From Pseudomonas sp. ATCC 13867 (lineage in GTDB: Bacteria; Pseudomonadota; Gammaproteobacteria; Pseudomonadales; Pseudomonadaceae), in NCBI RefSeq assembly GCF_000349845.1, contig NC_020829.1:434001-498000 (forward strand): a DNA stretch of 64,000 bases. Reading direction: 5' to 3'. Below the pieces are notes generated by a model. The model did not search any database and was not told where the DNA came from. It saw only the letters and a program-made list of their open reading frames with translations. Below, piece after piece: positions 1 to 8,619 of this stretch (positions within the stretch are counted from its first letter, which is position 1; every line of letters begins with the position of its first letter). The position numbers and the translations under genes were made by a program.

Positions 1-1295
1 CCGTCGCGGGCCTCGCGATCGGCGGCGGAGGCGGCCTCGGAGGCCTCCTCGGCGTTGCGCGCGACTTCCTGCACGGTGGCGGCCATCTCGTTCATCGCGG
101 TGGCGACCTGGTCGGTCTCGGATTTCTGGTTGTTCACGCCGGCGCTGGTCTGCTCGGTAACGGCCGACAGCTCCTCGGCGGCGCTGGCGATCTGGGTCAC
201 GCCGTCGTGGATGCGGCCAATCAGTTCGCGCAGGGACAGGTTCATGCGCTGCATGCTCCGCTGCAACTGGCCCAGTTCGTCGGAGCGGCTGGTGTGGATG
301 TCGTGGCTCAGGTCGCCGTCGGCGATGCGCTCGGCATGCCCCAGCACGTCACGCAGCGGATTGACGATCTGCCTGGTGATGATCCAGGCGGCGATCAGGC
401 CCAGTACCAGGGCGATGAGGGCGGACAGCGCCAGCAGGGTTTTCGCCTGGCCGACGCCGGCGTCGCGCTTGGCGGTTTCGCTGAGGGTCAGCTCGTTGCT
501 GATCTTCTCGATCTGCACGCCGCCGTCGCGCATGCGGTCACGGGCGGCCTGGCTGGCGTTGACCTCATGGCGATAGCTGTCGAGCGCCGCGCGATAGGCC
601 GACAGCGCGTCGAGGGCGTTCTGGTAGTCGGCGGCGAGTTCGACGGGAGCGCCGCGCATGCCCGTCTGCACGGCCTGGATGGCCTGCTGGAGAGCGTCGA
701 CGGCGGGCGTCTCCAGCGCGGGATTGTCATTGCTGGTGTAGGCGAGCACCTGGAAGCGCGCCAGCATCACCTGGCGGCCCAGGTCGGCCAGTTGCTGCAG
801 CGGGCGGAGGCTCTCGGTGGCGCCGCCGGCGACCAGCGTCTGTTCGGCTTTCTCCAGCCCCCCGGTGATGAGCGCAGCATTGCGAATGAGGTTCTGCTTG
901 GCGGCGTCGCGCGCGTCGAAGGACTTCAGCAGTTCGCCGAAGAGGCGGCGATACTCGGTTGCCAGTTCGCGCTGCTGGTCCATCTTGCGACGATCTTCCG
1001 CCGTGCTGAATTTGTCGTAGAGCGCGCCGTGGCTCCGATCCAGCTGGTCCAGGGTGTCGACCACCAGCTTGGCGTCTTGCGGCGAGCGCGTGGACTGGAA
1101 TTTCAGGCGTGAGACGCGCAGGTCCTTGGCGACCGCCGCCAGCTCGGAGATCTCGCCGAGCTTGTCGCCACGGTCGATCACGTTGCCCAGGTTGATCCAG
1201 CCGGTGAGGGCGATCAACAGGGTGAGCAGCAGCACCAGGCCGAAGCCTGCGGCGAGTTTGAGTTTGACACTGAGGTTGTTGAACCAGCGGAACAT
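1..1295 (-). CDS. Methyl-accepting chemotaxis protein, 3' end cut by window edge
   Basis: Transmembrane chemoreceptor. The first 431 residues are in the window and the signalling tip lies beyond base 1. A membrane segment is at about residues 12-32, followed by a roughly 250-residue helical periplasmic sensor, a second membrane segment at about 283-303, a HAMP linker (ITRQIVNPL and on), and the start of the cytoplasmic methylated coiled coil (SAAEELSAVTEQTSAGV). The long all-helical sensor fits the bimodular HBM type. It sits next to rsmE and tatC, as I recall for PAO1 PA5072 (McpK, an alpha-ketoglutarate receptor), but shared ligand specificity is inference. The start ATG at 1295 gives the expected basic N-terminus MFRWFNNLSVKLKL. 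The gene follows rsmE on the same strand with a 167-base gap, so it may have its own promoter. Confidence 0.93.
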   Translation of the reverse strand, partial: MFRWFNNLSVKLKLAAGFGLVLLLTLLIALTGWINLGNVIDRGDKLGEISELAAVAKDLRVSRLKFQSTRSPQDAKLVVDTLDQLDRSHGALYDKFSTAEDRRKMDQQRELATEYRRLFGELLKSFDARDAAKQNLIRNAALITGGLEKAEQTLVAGGATESLRPLQQLADLGRQVMLARFQVLAYTSNDNPALETPAVDALQQAIQAVQTGMRGAPVELAADYQNALDALSAYRAALDSYRHEVNASQAARDRMRDGGVQIEKISNELTLSETAKRDAGVGQAKTLLALSALIALVLGLIAAWIITRQIVNPLRDVLGHAERIADGDLSHDIHTSRSDELGQLQRSMQRMNLSLRELIGRIHDGVTQIASAAEELSAVTEQTSAGVNNQKSETDQVATAMNEMAATVQEVARNAEEASEAASAADREARD

Positions 1296-1462
1296 GACGG
1301 CGGGGCTCCAGCGATGAACAGGGCCGGTGCGTAGGGCTGAGCGGGAGATGCGCAGGGTGGGGACGACCGGTATCGCGGGTATCGGCGTTGGTGTCCGGAA
1401 CTGAAGGGCGCGCGGTGTTTTTCTGACTGGCGGTTCAGGCTGGAAACCTTGCGGTTCCTGGC

Positions 1463-2170
1463 TTAGAACAAGCGTGCCAACAGCGCGGTGACGGCGGTTT
1501 CGACGCGCAGGATGCGCTCGCCCAGTTGCACCGGGTCGAGCCCGGCTTCGCGGAGCTTTTCCACTTCGTAGGGAATCCAGCCGCCCTCCGGTCCGATGGC
1601 CAGGGTGACCGGTTCGGCGAGGGCGCGGGGGCACGCCGGCCAGGGGCCGGGATGGCCGATCAGGCCGAGGCTGCCGGCGGCCATCGCCGGCAGGCGGTCC
1701 TCGACGAAGGGCTTGAAGCGCTTCTCGATGATCACCTCGGGCAACACGGTGTCGCGGGCCTGCTCGAGGCCGAGGATCAGTTGTTCGCGAATGGCGTCGG
1801 GTTCGAGGAACGGCGTCTGCCAGAAGCTCTTTTCCACCCGGTAGCTGTTGAGCAGCACCAGGCGCGGCACACCCAGGGCCGAGATGGTCTGCAGCACGCG
1901 GCGGAGCATCTTCGGGCGGGGCAGGGCGAGCAGCAGGGTGATCGGCAGCTTGTCCGGCGGCGGCTGGTCGAAGCGCACTTCCAGCTCGGCTTCGTTGGCC
2001 TCCAGGCGCAGCAGATGGCCTTCGCCCATCAGGCCGCCGAGACGACCGACGCGTAGCCGGTCGCCGCTTTCGGCGCGGTGGACGTCCTGCATGTGGACCA
2101 GGCGGCGGTCACGCAGGATCACGCGGTCCGCCGCGACGAAGTCGGCGTCGTCCAGCAGCAGCAGGTTCAA
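1463..2170 (-). CDS. rsmE: 16S rRNA m3U1498 methyltransferase RsmE
   Basis: SPOUT-class enzyme that methylates U1498 of 16S rRNA using S-adenosylmethionine; 235 residues, normal for the family. The C-terminal knot motifs are visible: LAIGPEGGWIPYEVE and LGERILRVETAV. The reading frame stays open far upstream, but homology begins at [10 protein letters not shown]. The only suitable start is the TTG at 2168-2170, which overlaps the tatC stop codon (TTGA), so translation is probably coupled to tatC. A TTG start is unusual but well placed. It is the last gene of the his-tat run before the chemoreceptor. Confidence 0.95.
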   Translation of the reverse strand: MNLLLLDDADFVAADRVILRDRRLVHMQDVHRAESGDRLRVGRLGGLMGEGHLLRLEANEAELEVRFDQPPPDKLPITLLLALPRPKMLRRVLQTISALGVPRLVLLNSYRVEKSFWQTPFLEPDAIREQLILGLEQARDTVLPEVIIEKRFKPFVEDRLPAMAAGSLGLIGHPGPWPACPRALAEPVTLAIGPEGGWIPYEVEKLREAGLDPVQLGERILRVETAVTALLARLF

Positions 2171-2961
2171 GAACGGGTCGCCGGCGGCTGGTCGCCCTTG
2201 GATTCTTCTTCCGGTTCCGGGCCGCGCTTGCGGATCAGGTGGCTGAACAGTACGCCGGCCTCGAACAGCATCCACATCGGTACCGCCAGCAGGGTCTGCG
2301 ACAGCGGGTCCGGCGGGGTGAGGATCATGCCGACCACGAAGCAGCCGATGATCACGTAGGGGCGGATCTTCTTCAGGTAGGCCACGTCGACCACCCTGAT
2401 CCACACCAGCAGCACGGTGGCCACGGGAATCTCGAAGGCCACGCCGAAGGCGAACAGCAGGGTGAGGAAGTCCAGGTAGCTGTTGATGTCGGTCATCGGC
2501 GTCACCCCTTCCGGGGCCTGGCCGAGGAAGAAGTGGAACATCAACGGGAACACCAGGAAGTAGGCGAAGGCCATGCCGGCGTAGAACAGCACGATGCTGG
2601 AGGCCAGCAGGGGCAGGGCGACGCGCTTCTCGTGCTTGTACAGTCCCGGCGCGATGAAGCCCCAGACCTGGCCGAGGATCACCGGCATGGCGAACAGCAC
2701 GGCGACGATCATGGTCAGCTTGAGCGGCGCGAGGAAGGCCGACGCCGGATCGATGGCGATCATGGTCGCGCCTTCGGGCAGGAAGCGCCGCAGTGGCTCG
2801 GAGGCCAGCGCGTAGATCTTCTGCGAGAAGTACAGCAGGCCGATGAAGATCACGAAGATCGCGATCACGCAGCGCAGCAGGCGGTTGCGCAGTTCGGTCA
2901 GGTGCGAGACCAGGGGCATTTCCTGGTCTTGTTCGGGCTGGTCGGGCTTTTCGGCGCTCAT
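2167..2961 (-). CDS. tatC: Twin-arginine translocase subunit TatC
   Basis: Polytopic inner-membrane core of the Tat machinery. It binds twin-arginine signal peptides and, with TatB, forms the receptor complex for folded proteins. It has 264 residues with six hydrophobic segments. The cytoplasmic N-terminal family motif is present ([15 protein letters not shown]), as is the FEIPV segment of the fourth helix region. The tail is charged and variable ([17 protein letters not shown]). The start ATG overlaps the tatB stop by four bases (ATGA) and the stop overlaps the rsmE start. Order is tatA-tatB-tatC-rsmE. Confidence 0.98.
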   Translation of the reverse strand: MSAEKPDQPEQDQEMPLVSHLTELRNRLLRCVIAIFVIFIGLLYFSQKIYALASEPLRRFLPEGATMIAIDPASAFLAPLKLTMIVAVLFAMPVILGQVWGFIAPGLYKHEKRVALPLLASSIVLFYAGMAFAYFLVFPLMFHFFLGQAPEGVTPMTDINSYLDFLTLLFAFGVAFEIPVATVLLVWIRVVDVAYLKKIRPYVIIGCFVVGMILTPPDPLSQTLLAVPMWMLFEAGVLFSHLIRKRGPEPEEESKGDQPPATRS

Positions 2962-3431
2962 GGGGTACGCGGCGTCTCGGGCGAAGCGGACGGCTGGCTC
3001 GACGCTGGCGCCTGGGGCGCGACGGTCGGCTCGGCCGGTGCTGTTTCCGGGTTGGCGGCAGGCGCAAGGCCCGCGCCCGGCAGGCTGTTCAGGTGGCCGT
3101 TGGGCGCGATGGCCGGTGCCGCGGGCGGGGTTTCCGCCTGCGGTTGCGGGGTCAGGCTGTTTTCGACCTGGGACTGCAGGTCGTTCAGCGGCGCCATCAG
3201 CTTCTTGGCTTCCTGCTCCATCTGCAGGATGTGCTCGTTGTGCAACTGGCGGCGGATTTCATCCGCGCCCAGCTCACGCTCCACTTCCGTCTTGATGGCG
3301 TTGAAGCTGCGCTTGAGCCGGCCGATCCACAGGCCGGCAGTCCGCGCGGCGACCGGCAGGCGCTCGGGACCGAGCACCAGCAGGGCGACCAGGCCCACCA
3401 GCAGCAGTTCGCTGAAGCTGATACCAAACAT
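2958..3431 (-). CDS. tatB: Sec-independent translocase subunit TatB
   Basis: Single-pass membrane partner of TatC in the Tat receptor complex. It has 157 residues: an N-terminal hydrophobic helix ([20 protein letters not shown], about 7-26) with the diagnostic GPERLP hinge, an amphipathic cytoplasmic helix to about residue 95, then a long Pro/Ala-rich disordered tail ([15 protein letters not shown] and on). The tail accounts for most of the length difference between species. It overlaps tatC by four bases and follows tatA by 11 bases. Confidence 0.97.
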   Translation of the reverse strand: MFGISFSELLLVGLVALLVLGPERLPVAARTAGLWIGRLKRSFNAIKTEVERELGADEIRRQLHNEHILQMEQEAKKLMAPLNDLQSQVENSLTPQPQAETPPAAPAIAPNGHLNSLPGAGLAPAANPETAPAEPTVAPQAPASSQPSASPETPRTP

Positions 3432-3442
3432 GGTTTATTCCA

Positions 3443-3691
3443 TCAGTCCTTGCGCGCCGGTTCTTCGACCTTGTGCGCCTGGGCGTCGATGGTGTGCGGC
3501 TGGTTCAGCGGCGGGTTGCCGGCAGCGGCGTTCGGGTCTTTCTTCTCGTCTTCCTCGGTGTTCATCGCCTTGCGGAAGCCCTTGATGGCTTCGCCGACGT
3601 CCGAACCCAGGTTCTTCAGGCGTTTGGTGCCGAAGACCAAGACCACGACGATCAGGATGACGACCCAGTGTTTCCAGTCAAAGATGCCCAT
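3443..3691 (-). CDS. tatA: Sec-independent translocase subunit TatA
   Basis: Small membrane protein (82 residues) that oligomerises to form the Tat translocation element. It begins [21 protein letters not shown], followed by the TatA hinge signature [20 protein letters not shown] and an acidic/polar tail. FGTKRL rather than TatB's GPERLP identifies it as TatA. It begins 25 bases downstream of hisE on the same strand, so hisI-hisE-tatABC-rsmE may be read as one transcript. Confidence 0.98.
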   Translation of the reverse strand: MGIFDWKHWVVILIVVVLVFGTKRLKNLGSDVGEAIKGFRKAMNTEEDEKKDPNAAAGNPPLNQPHTIDAQAHKVEEPARKD

Positions 3692-3716
3692 CTTGTACTC
3701 CTTGAAATGATAGGGG

Positions 3717-4055
3717 TCAGGCCGACGGCTGGCGGGCGGCTTTTTCGTCGTGCCCGGAAAGGCCGAAGCGGCGGTCCAGCTCGTCCAGTACCGCCTGTGG
3801 GTGCTGGCCGAGGGCGGCGAGCATCACCAGAGAGTGGAACCAGAGGTCGGCTGTTTCGTAGATCAGGTCAGTGCAGTCGCCACTCGCGGCGGCGTCCTTG
3901 GCGGCGATGATGGTTTCCACCGATTCTTCGCCGACTTTCTCCAGAATCTTGTTCAGGCCCTTATGGTACAGGCTGGCCACGTAGGAGCTGTCCGCTGCGG
4001 CATTCTTGCGCGCTTCGAGGACTTCCGCCAGGCGGGCGAGGGTATCAGTGCTCAT
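3717..4055 (-). CDS. hisE: Phosphoribosyl-ATP pyrophosphatase HisE
   Basis: Second enzyme of histidine synthesis. It hydrolyses phosphoribosyl-ATP to phosphoribosyl-AMP and pyrophosphate in the cytoplasm. It has 112 residues and an all-helical MazG-like fold with the metal-binding motifs [12 protein letters not shown] and [15 protein letters not shown]. HisE and HisI are separate proteins here, as in other pseudomonads, rather than a HisIE fusion. Its start overlaps the hisI stop by 11 bases, so the pair is translationally coupled. Confidence 0.97.
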   Translation of the reverse strand: MSTDTLARLAEVLEARKNAAADSSYVASLYHKGLNKILEKVGEESVETIIAAKDAAASGDCTDLIYETADLWFHSLVMLAALGQHPQAVLDELDRRFGLSGHDEKAARQPSA

Positions 4056-4458
4056 GGGGTTTTCCTGTACCTACGTGGGAGTAGATGGCGTCCGGATCCT
4101 TGAGCACCGGGTCGACGGTCTGCCAGGCGCCGTTCTCGAACACCCGGTAGAAGCAGCTCTCGCGGCCGGTATGGCAGGCGATGCCGCCCAGTTGCTCGAC
4201 CATCAGGATCACCACGTCGGCGTCGCAATCCAGGCGCAGTTCGTGCAGCTTCTGCACGTGGCCGGATTCCTCGCCCTTGCGCCAGAGCTTGCCGCGCGAG
4301 CGCGACCAGTAGATGGCGCGGTTCTCGGCGGCGGTGAGGGCCAGGGCCTCGCGGTTCATCCAGGCCATCATCAGCACGCGACCGGTGCGATGGTCCTGAG
4401 CGATCGCCGGCACCAGTCCATCGGCATTCCAGTTGATTTCGTCCAGCCAGTCTTTCAT
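4045..4458 (-). CDS. hisI: Phosphoribosyl-AMP cyclohydrolase HisI
   Basis: Third enzyme of histidine synthesis. It opens the adenine ring of phosphoribosyl-AMP using zinc and magnesium. It has 137 residues. Family motifs are [28 protein letters not shown], the acidic metal site LDCDADVV, and the cysteine motif [11 protein letters not shown]. The frame is open for 14 codons further upstream, but the conserved N-terminus [10 protein letters not shown] fixes the ATG at 4456-4458. It overlaps hisE downstream and lies 84 bases after ubiB. Confidence 0.97.
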   Translation of the reverse strand: MKDWLDEINWNADGLVPAIAQDHRTGRVLMMAWMNREALALTAAENRAIYWSRSRGKLWRKGEESGHVQKLHELRLDCDADVVILMVEQLGGIACHTGRESCFYRVFENGAWQTVDPVLKDPDAIYSHVGTGKPHEH

Positions 4459-4542
4459 CTCGGGTTCCGTCGGGCGGTCACACAGGGTGCCCGCAGCCAC
4501 TCTCTACTAACGGTTAAGTGTGCCAGCCGGGGCGGCGACTGG

Positions 4543-6150
4543 CTATCGGCGCAGGATCAGATACAGACCGCCGGCCAGCATCGCCCAGGCCGGCCAAGCC
4601 CCGAGGGAATGGGTCGCCAGGCCGGTTTGGGCCGCGCCTGCGACCAGCACTGCGCCAATCAGTCGCGCCGGCCAGGCACTGCTCATGCCTGTCTGGCCGG
4701 CGCCGTCGCGGGTTTCGGGTTGCGCTTCGCGGGACAGCCGTTCGAGGGTGTCGCGGGTCATCTGCGCCAGGTGCGGCAGTTGCTCGATGTGCTGCTGGGC
4801 ATTGCGCAGCAGCTGGCCGGGGCTGACGCGGTCGCGCATCCAGCGTTCGAGGAAGGGTTGGGCGGTGGTCCACAGGTCCAGTTCCGGGTAGAGCTGGCGG
4901 CCCAGGCCTTCGATGTTGAGCAGGGTCTTCTGCAGCAGCACCAGTTGCGGCTGCACTTCCATGTTGAAGCGCCGCGCGGTCTGGAACAGGCGCAGCAGCA
5001 CCTGGCCGAAGGAGATGTCCTTGAGCGGCTTCTCGAAGATCGGTTCGCACACGATGCGGATCGCCGCCTCGAAATCGTTGACCTTGGTCTCGGCCGGTAC
5101 CCAGCCCGAGTCGATGTGCAACTGAGCGACCTTGCGGTAGTCGCGCTTGAAGAAGGCGATCAGGTTGCGTGCCAGGTAGTCCTGGTCCTCGTCGGTGAGG
5201 CTGCCGACGATGCCGCAGTCCACCGCGATGTACTGCGGGCTCCAGGGTGTGCGGGTGCTGACGAAGATGTTGCCGGGGTGCATGTCGGCATGGAAGAAGC
5301 TGTCGCGGAACACCTGGGTGAAGAAGATCTCCACGCCGCGCTCGGCCAGCGCCTTGAAGTCGGTGCGCTGGTCGCGCAGGGTGTCCAGGTCGGTGACCGG
5401 GATGCCGTAGATGCGCTCCATCACCAGCACCTTGGGGCGGCACCAGTCCCAGTACACCTGGGGCACGTAGAGCAGCGGCGAACCGTCGAAATTGCGCCGC
5501 AGCTGCGAGGCGTTGGCGGCTTCGCGCAGCAGGTCGAGTTCGTCGTAGATGGTCTTCTCGTAGTCGCTGACCACCTCCGCCGGGTGCAGGCGGCGGGCAT
5601 CGGCGGAGATGCGCTCGGCGGTGCGGGCGAGAATGTGCAGCCAGGCGATGTCGGAGCGGATCACCGGTTCCAGGTTCGGGCGGATCACCTTCACCACCAC
5701 TTCCTCGCCGCTCTTGAGCTGCGCGGCATGGACCTGCGCCACCGAGGCCGAGGCCAGCGGCTCGCGCTCGAAGCGGGCGAACACCTGCTCGATCTTCGCC
5801 CCCAGTTGTTCCTCGATGCGCGCCACGGCGAGCTCTGGCGGGAAGGGTGGAACCTTGTCCTGCAGGCGCGCCAGCTCGTTGGCGATGTCGTCGGGCAGCA
5901 GGTCGCGGCGGGTGGAGAGGATCTGGCCGAACTTGATGAAGATCGGCCCGAGGTCTTCCAGGGTCAGGCGCAGGCGCTCGCCGCGGCTGAGCTGCAGCGG
6001 CTTGCGTGGCAGCCAGCGCCACGGCAGCAGTCCGCCGACCAGCCGCAGCCACCAGGGCAGGAAGGGCAGTTCGAGGACCATGTCGTCGAGTCGGTAGCGG
6101 ATCGCTACGCGCTGGATGCGCAGCAGGCGGCGGAAGGCGAGCAGCTTCAT
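4543..6150 (-). CDS. ubiB: Ubiquinone biosynthesis accessory ATPase/kinase-like protein UbiB
   Basis: Atypical kinase-fold ATPase (ADCK/UbiB family) needed for ubiquinone synthesis at the inner membrane. It has 535 residues. The KxGQ signature is at about 73-76 ([16 protein letters not shown]), and the family's Ala-rich loop replaces the Gly-rich loop ([11 protein letters not shown], about 131-141). The likely ATP lysine is K154, the catalytic-loop equivalent is [12 protein letters not shown], and two C-terminal membrane helices run from about 497. The frame is open well upstream, but family homology starts at [10 protein letters not shown]. That ATG overlaps the ubiJ stop by four bases. Confidence 0.97.
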   Translation of the reverse strand: MKLLAFRRLLRIQRVAIRYRLDDMVLELPFLPWWLRLVGGLLPWRWLPRKPLQLSRGERLRLTLEDLGPIFIKFGQILSTRRDLLPDDIANELARLQDKVPPFPPELAVARIEEQLGAKIEQVFARFEREPLASASVAQVHAAQLKSGEEVVVKVIRPNLEPVIRSDIAWLHILARTAERISADARRLHPAEVVSDYEKTIYDELDLLREAANASQLRRNFDGSPLLYVPQVYWDWCRPKVLVMERIYGIPVTDLDTLRDQRTDFKALAERGVEIFFTQVFRDSFFHADMHPGNIFVSTRTPWSPQYIAVDCGIVGSLTDEDQDYLARNLIAFFKRDYRKVAQLHIDSGWVPAETKVNDFEAAIRIVCEPIFEKPLKDISFGQVLLRLFQTARRFNMEVQPQLVLLQKTLLNIEGLGRQLYPELDLWTTAQPFLERWMRDRVSPGQLLRNAQQHIEQLPHLAQMTRDTLERLSREAQPETRDGAGQTGMSSAWPARLIGAVLVAGAAQTGLATHSLGAWPAWAMLAGGLYLILRR

Positions 6151-6770
6151 GCGTCGGGCTTGGTCTTCTGGGTCAGGCGGGTAATCCGCGCGTCGAGGCG
6201 GTCGAGGGCGATCTTCAACTGGTCCAGCTCTTCGAAGCGGGCTTCGGCTTCGTGCTGGCCGACCAGGCTGCGACTTTCCTCGGCCAGGTAGTCGGCCAGG
6301 CTCAGGCGCAGGCTTTCCAGGCTGTCGCCGGCCCAGGCCATGCCGCCGCGCAGGCGCGCGCCGAGCAGGTGTGCGGGCACCGGGCCGAGCCAGCGGGAGA
6401 CTTCGTATTCCCAGTCCAGCTCCAGGCTCTGGAGGATGTCGGCAATCTCCAGCAGCATGGCGCTGTCGCCGCCCATTTCCACTTCCGGGCTGTGCAGCAC
6501 GCGGGTCTTGTCCCGCGCCAGGGCCAGTTGCAGCAGGCTGCCCGCCGGGGCGCGCAGGGTGCAATCGACTTCGGCCTCAAAGTGCGCGGCCAGGTGCAGG
6601 CCGTCGGCGTCGGGGAGGATGAACAGCCTGAGCGCGGGCGCCTGGCAATCCACTTCCAGCACTTCGCCGGCGAGTCGGCCCAGGCGCTGCAGCGCCACGC
6701 CGTCCAGCCGCAGGACGCGGTTCAGGGTGGCTTCGGCGCTGGCCAGCATGGCCTGGGTCAGCAGGGTCAT
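6147..6770 (-). CDS. ubiJ: Ubiquinone biosynthesis accessory factor UbiJ (SCP2 domain)
   Basis: Lipid-binding scaffold of the soluble ubiquinone-synthesis complex. It is thought to hold the hydrophobic quinone intermediates for the Ubi hydroxylases and methylases. It has 207 residues: an N-terminal SCP2 sterol-carrier-like domain (about 15-115) and a C-terminal helical/coiled-coil region ([28 protein letters not shown] and on). Its start overlaps the ubiE stop by one base (TGATG) and its stop overlaps ubiB, giving a tight ubiE-ubiJ-ubiB unit. Confidence 0.94.
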   Translation of the reverse strand: MTLLTQAMLASAEATLNRVLRLDGVALQRLGRLAGEVLEVDCQAPALRLFILPDADGLHLAAHFEAEVDCTLRAPAGSLLQLALARDKTRVLHSPEVEMGGDSAMLLEIADILQSLELDWEYEVSRWLGPVPAHLLGARLRGGMAWAGDSLESLRLSLADYLAEESRSLVGQHEAEARFEELDQLKIALDRLDARITRLTQKTKPDA

Positions 6771-7552
6771 CAGGGCTTGATGCCGCGATGCAGGGCGACG
6801 ATACCGCCGGTCATGTTGTGGTAGGTGACACGGTCGAAGCCGGCCTCCACCATCATCGACTTCAGGGTTTCCTGGTCGGGGTGCATGCGGATCGACTCGG
6901 CGAGGTAGCGGTAGCTCTCGGAGTCATTGGTGACCAGCTTGCCCATCAGCGGCAGGAGGGTGAAGGAGTAGGCGTCGTAGGCCTTGGACAGCAGGTTGCT
7001 GGTGGGCTTGGAGAACTCCAGCACCAGCAGGCGGCCGCCCGGCTTGAGCACCCGCAGCATGGAGCGGATGGCTTCGTCCTTGTGGGTGACGTTGCGCAGG
7101 CCGAAGGCGATGGTCACCGCGTCGAAATGGTTGTCCGGGAAGGGCAGCTTCTCGGCATCAGCCTGGACGAAGCTGACGTTGCCGGCAACGCCGCTGTCGA
7201 GCAGCTTGTCGCGGCCGACCTTGAGCATCGAAGCGTTGATGTCGGCCAGCACCACTTCGCCGGTCGGGCCGACCAGGCGGGAGAACTGGCGGGTCAGGTC
7301 ACCGGTGCCGCCGGCGATGTCCAGCACCCGGTTGCCGGCGCGCACGCCCGACAGCTCGATGGTGAAGCGCTTCCACAGCCGGTGGACGCCGCCGGACATC
7401 AGGTCGTTCATCAGGTCGTACTTGGCCGCCACCGAGTGGAAGACCTCGGCGACCTTCTCGGCCTTCTCGCTCTCGCGCACGGTCTTGTAGCCGAAGTGCG
7501 TGGTGGGATCGGCGCCGTCCTGGCCGGCTTGGGGCTTGCGCGGTTCGCTCAT
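6770..7552 (-). CDS. ubiE: Ubiquinone/menaquinone C-methyltransferase UbiE
   Basis: SAM-dependent methyltransferase that adds the C-methyl group to the benzoquinol ring in ubiquinone synthesis. It has 260 residues. Signatures are [18 protein letters not shown], the SAM-binding motif [12 protein letters not shown], and the C-terminal [17 protein letters not shown]. An in-frame ATG 33 bases upstream (7583-7585) exists, but the family N-terminus and the purine-rich GGTAGAAAT before the chosen ATG favour 7552. It is the first gene of the ubi run and is divergent from the small PHA-linked gene at 7707. Confidence 0.97.
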   Translation of the reverse strand: MSEPRKPQAGQDGADPTTHFGYKTVRESEKAEKVAEVFHSVAAKYDLMNDLMSGGVHRLWKRFTIELSGVRAGNRVLDIAGGTGDLTRQFSRLVGPTGEVVLADINASMLKVGRDKLLDSGVAGNVSFVQADAEKLPFPDNHFDAVTIAFGLRNVTHKDEAIRSMLRVLKPGGRLLVLEFSKPTSNLLSKAYDAYSFTLLPLMGKLVTNDSESYRYLAESIRMHPDQETLKSMMVEAGFDRVTYHNMTGGIVALHRGIKP

Positions 7553-7706
7553 GGCATTTCTACCCTGGAAGTCAGTGGCGGGCATTCTAACAGGATGCGG
7601 AGAAAACGCCGCCCCGCTCGACCCTGCTCCACACTTACTGCGCCGGGGTGCGGCGATACGGCGCGGCGCGTATGATCGGCGGGTCAGTCATTCGCGGAGT
7701 TCCAGC

Positions 7707-7982
7707 ATGTCCCGTATCCACGTCGAACGTCCCCACTCCATTGGCCGAGAGGCCGCCCGCGCCAAGGCGGAAAAGCTCGCCGACAAGCTCTCCCGCGAGC
7801 ACGGCGTGAGCAGCGAGTGGCAGGGCGACACCCTGGTGTTCAAGCGCAGCGGGGTGGACGGGCGCATCGAGGTGGGCGATGACAAGGTTGCGGTGGACGT
7901 GAAGCTGGGGCTGATGCTGTCGGCCATGAGCGGCCTGCTCAAGGGCGAGATCGAACGTGCTCTGGATAAAGCGCTGGCGTAA
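7707..7982 (+). CDS. Polyhydroxyalkanoic acid system family protein (small)
   Basis: Small protein of 91 residues resembling the PHA-granule-region family found beside Pseudomonas pha genes; molecular function is not established. Features are a basic N-terminal helix (SIGREAARAKAEKLADKLS), an alternating-strand middle (WQGDTLVFKRSGVDGRIEV) and a final helix (LLKGEIERALDKALA). The ATG at 7707 is preceded by GGAG. The frame is open further upstream without homology. The stop codon lies in the loop of a long hairpin (next entry). It is divergent from ubiE and upstream of phaI. Confidence 0.85.
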   Translation: MSRIHVERPHSIGREAARAKAEKLADKLSREHGVSSEWQGDTLVFKRSGVDGRIEVGDDKVAVDVKLGLMLSAMSGLLKGEIERALDKALA

Positions 7983-8005
7983 GCCAGTCGCTTTATCCAG
8001 AGCAC
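7957..8005. terminator. 22-bp hairpin spanning the stop codon of the small PHA protein gene
   Basis: Bases 7957-7973 (GTGCTCTGGATAAAGCG) pair perfectly with 7989-8005. Inside them CTGGC (7974-7978) pairs with GCCAG (7983-7987), with one unpaired T at 7988. The four-base loop GTAA (7979-7982) contains the TAA stop. No T-run follows on the plus strand, so a standard intrinsic terminator is not clear. It could be a 3'-end stabiliser, an atypical terminator or a recent inverted duplication. Confidence 0.7.
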
Positions 8006-8198
8006 TAGTTGCACGCCACAAGCATCCGGCCGCAAGAGGGTTTTCGCTGGCAGCTTAGGACTTGAAGCTTGCCGCTCCCGTTGTGCCGACAACGGCTGGT
8101 ATGTGTTTTCTAATTTTCCCCGATACCTTGGCTCACAGTCCCGCCTTTCGCGGGTCGCTATTGGACATAGTCGAATCCGAAACCTGTGAGGTGCCATC

Positions 8199-8609
8199 AT
8201 GGCCAAGGCTGTCAGCAAGAAGAAAGTCGAAGAGCTCGAATCCTCCCTCTATAGCGATGCCAGGCGCTACGCGCGGCAGATCTGGCTCGCGGGCCTGGGC
8301 ACCTACGCCAAGGTCGGCCAGGAAGGCCATGAGTACTTCAAGGACCTGGTCAAGGCCGGCGAGTCGGTGGAGAAGAAAGGCCGCGAGCTGGTCAACACCC
8401 AGATCGACGCCGCCAACGACAACGTCAAGGGCCGTTTGCACAGCGTCAAGGCCAGGCTCAACCTGGACAGGATCGAGGAGGCTTTCGATGCGCGTGTCGC
8501 CGCTGCGCTGAACCGTATCGGGATTCCCTCCAGGCGTGATGTGGCGGCGCTCTCTGCTAAGCTGGATGAGCTGAGCGAAGTGCTCGAGCGTGTCGCGAGA
8601 ACTCAATAA
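8199..8609 (+). CDS. phaI: Phasin PhaI
   Basis: Granule-associated phasin of 136 residues that coats medium-chain polyhydroxyalkanoate inclusions. It shares the phasin core with PhaF: YARQIWLAGLGTYAKVGQEG here and YSRQIWLAGLGAYSKVSKDG in PhaF. It has an amphipathic coiled-coil-prone helix and a C-terminal segment RIGIPSRRDVAALSAKLDEL, and it lacks PhaF's Lys/Ala/Pro tail. A ribosome site GAGGTG precedes the ATG. It is followed after 10 bases by phaF, so the two form an operon. Confidence 0.95.
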   Translation: MAKAVSKKKVEELESSLYSDARRYARQIWLAGLGTYAKVGQEGHEYFKDLVKAGESVEKKGRELVNTQIDAANDNVKGRLHSVKARLNLDRIEEAFDARVAAALNRIGIPSRRDVAALSAKLDELSEVLERVARTQ

Positions 8610-8619
8610 GGAGAGCAGG

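Noticed and set aside
1463..3067. Extension of rsmE to a 534-residue protein
   Set aside because: The added N-terminal 300 residues are an Arg/Pro-rich shadow of tatC; the SPOUT family start is at the TTG at 2170.
4006..6291. 761-codon open frame on the plus strand
   Set aside because: It is antisense to ubiB, hisI and ubiJ, which have clear homology; long antisense frames are common in high-GC Pseudomonas DNA and this one encodes no recognisable domain.
8006..8198. Small RNA or repeat between the PHA small gene and phaI
   Set aside because: Fragments such as CTTGAAGCTTGCCGCT look like dispersed Pseudomonas sequence, but there is no promoter-terminator pair to support an RNA gene.
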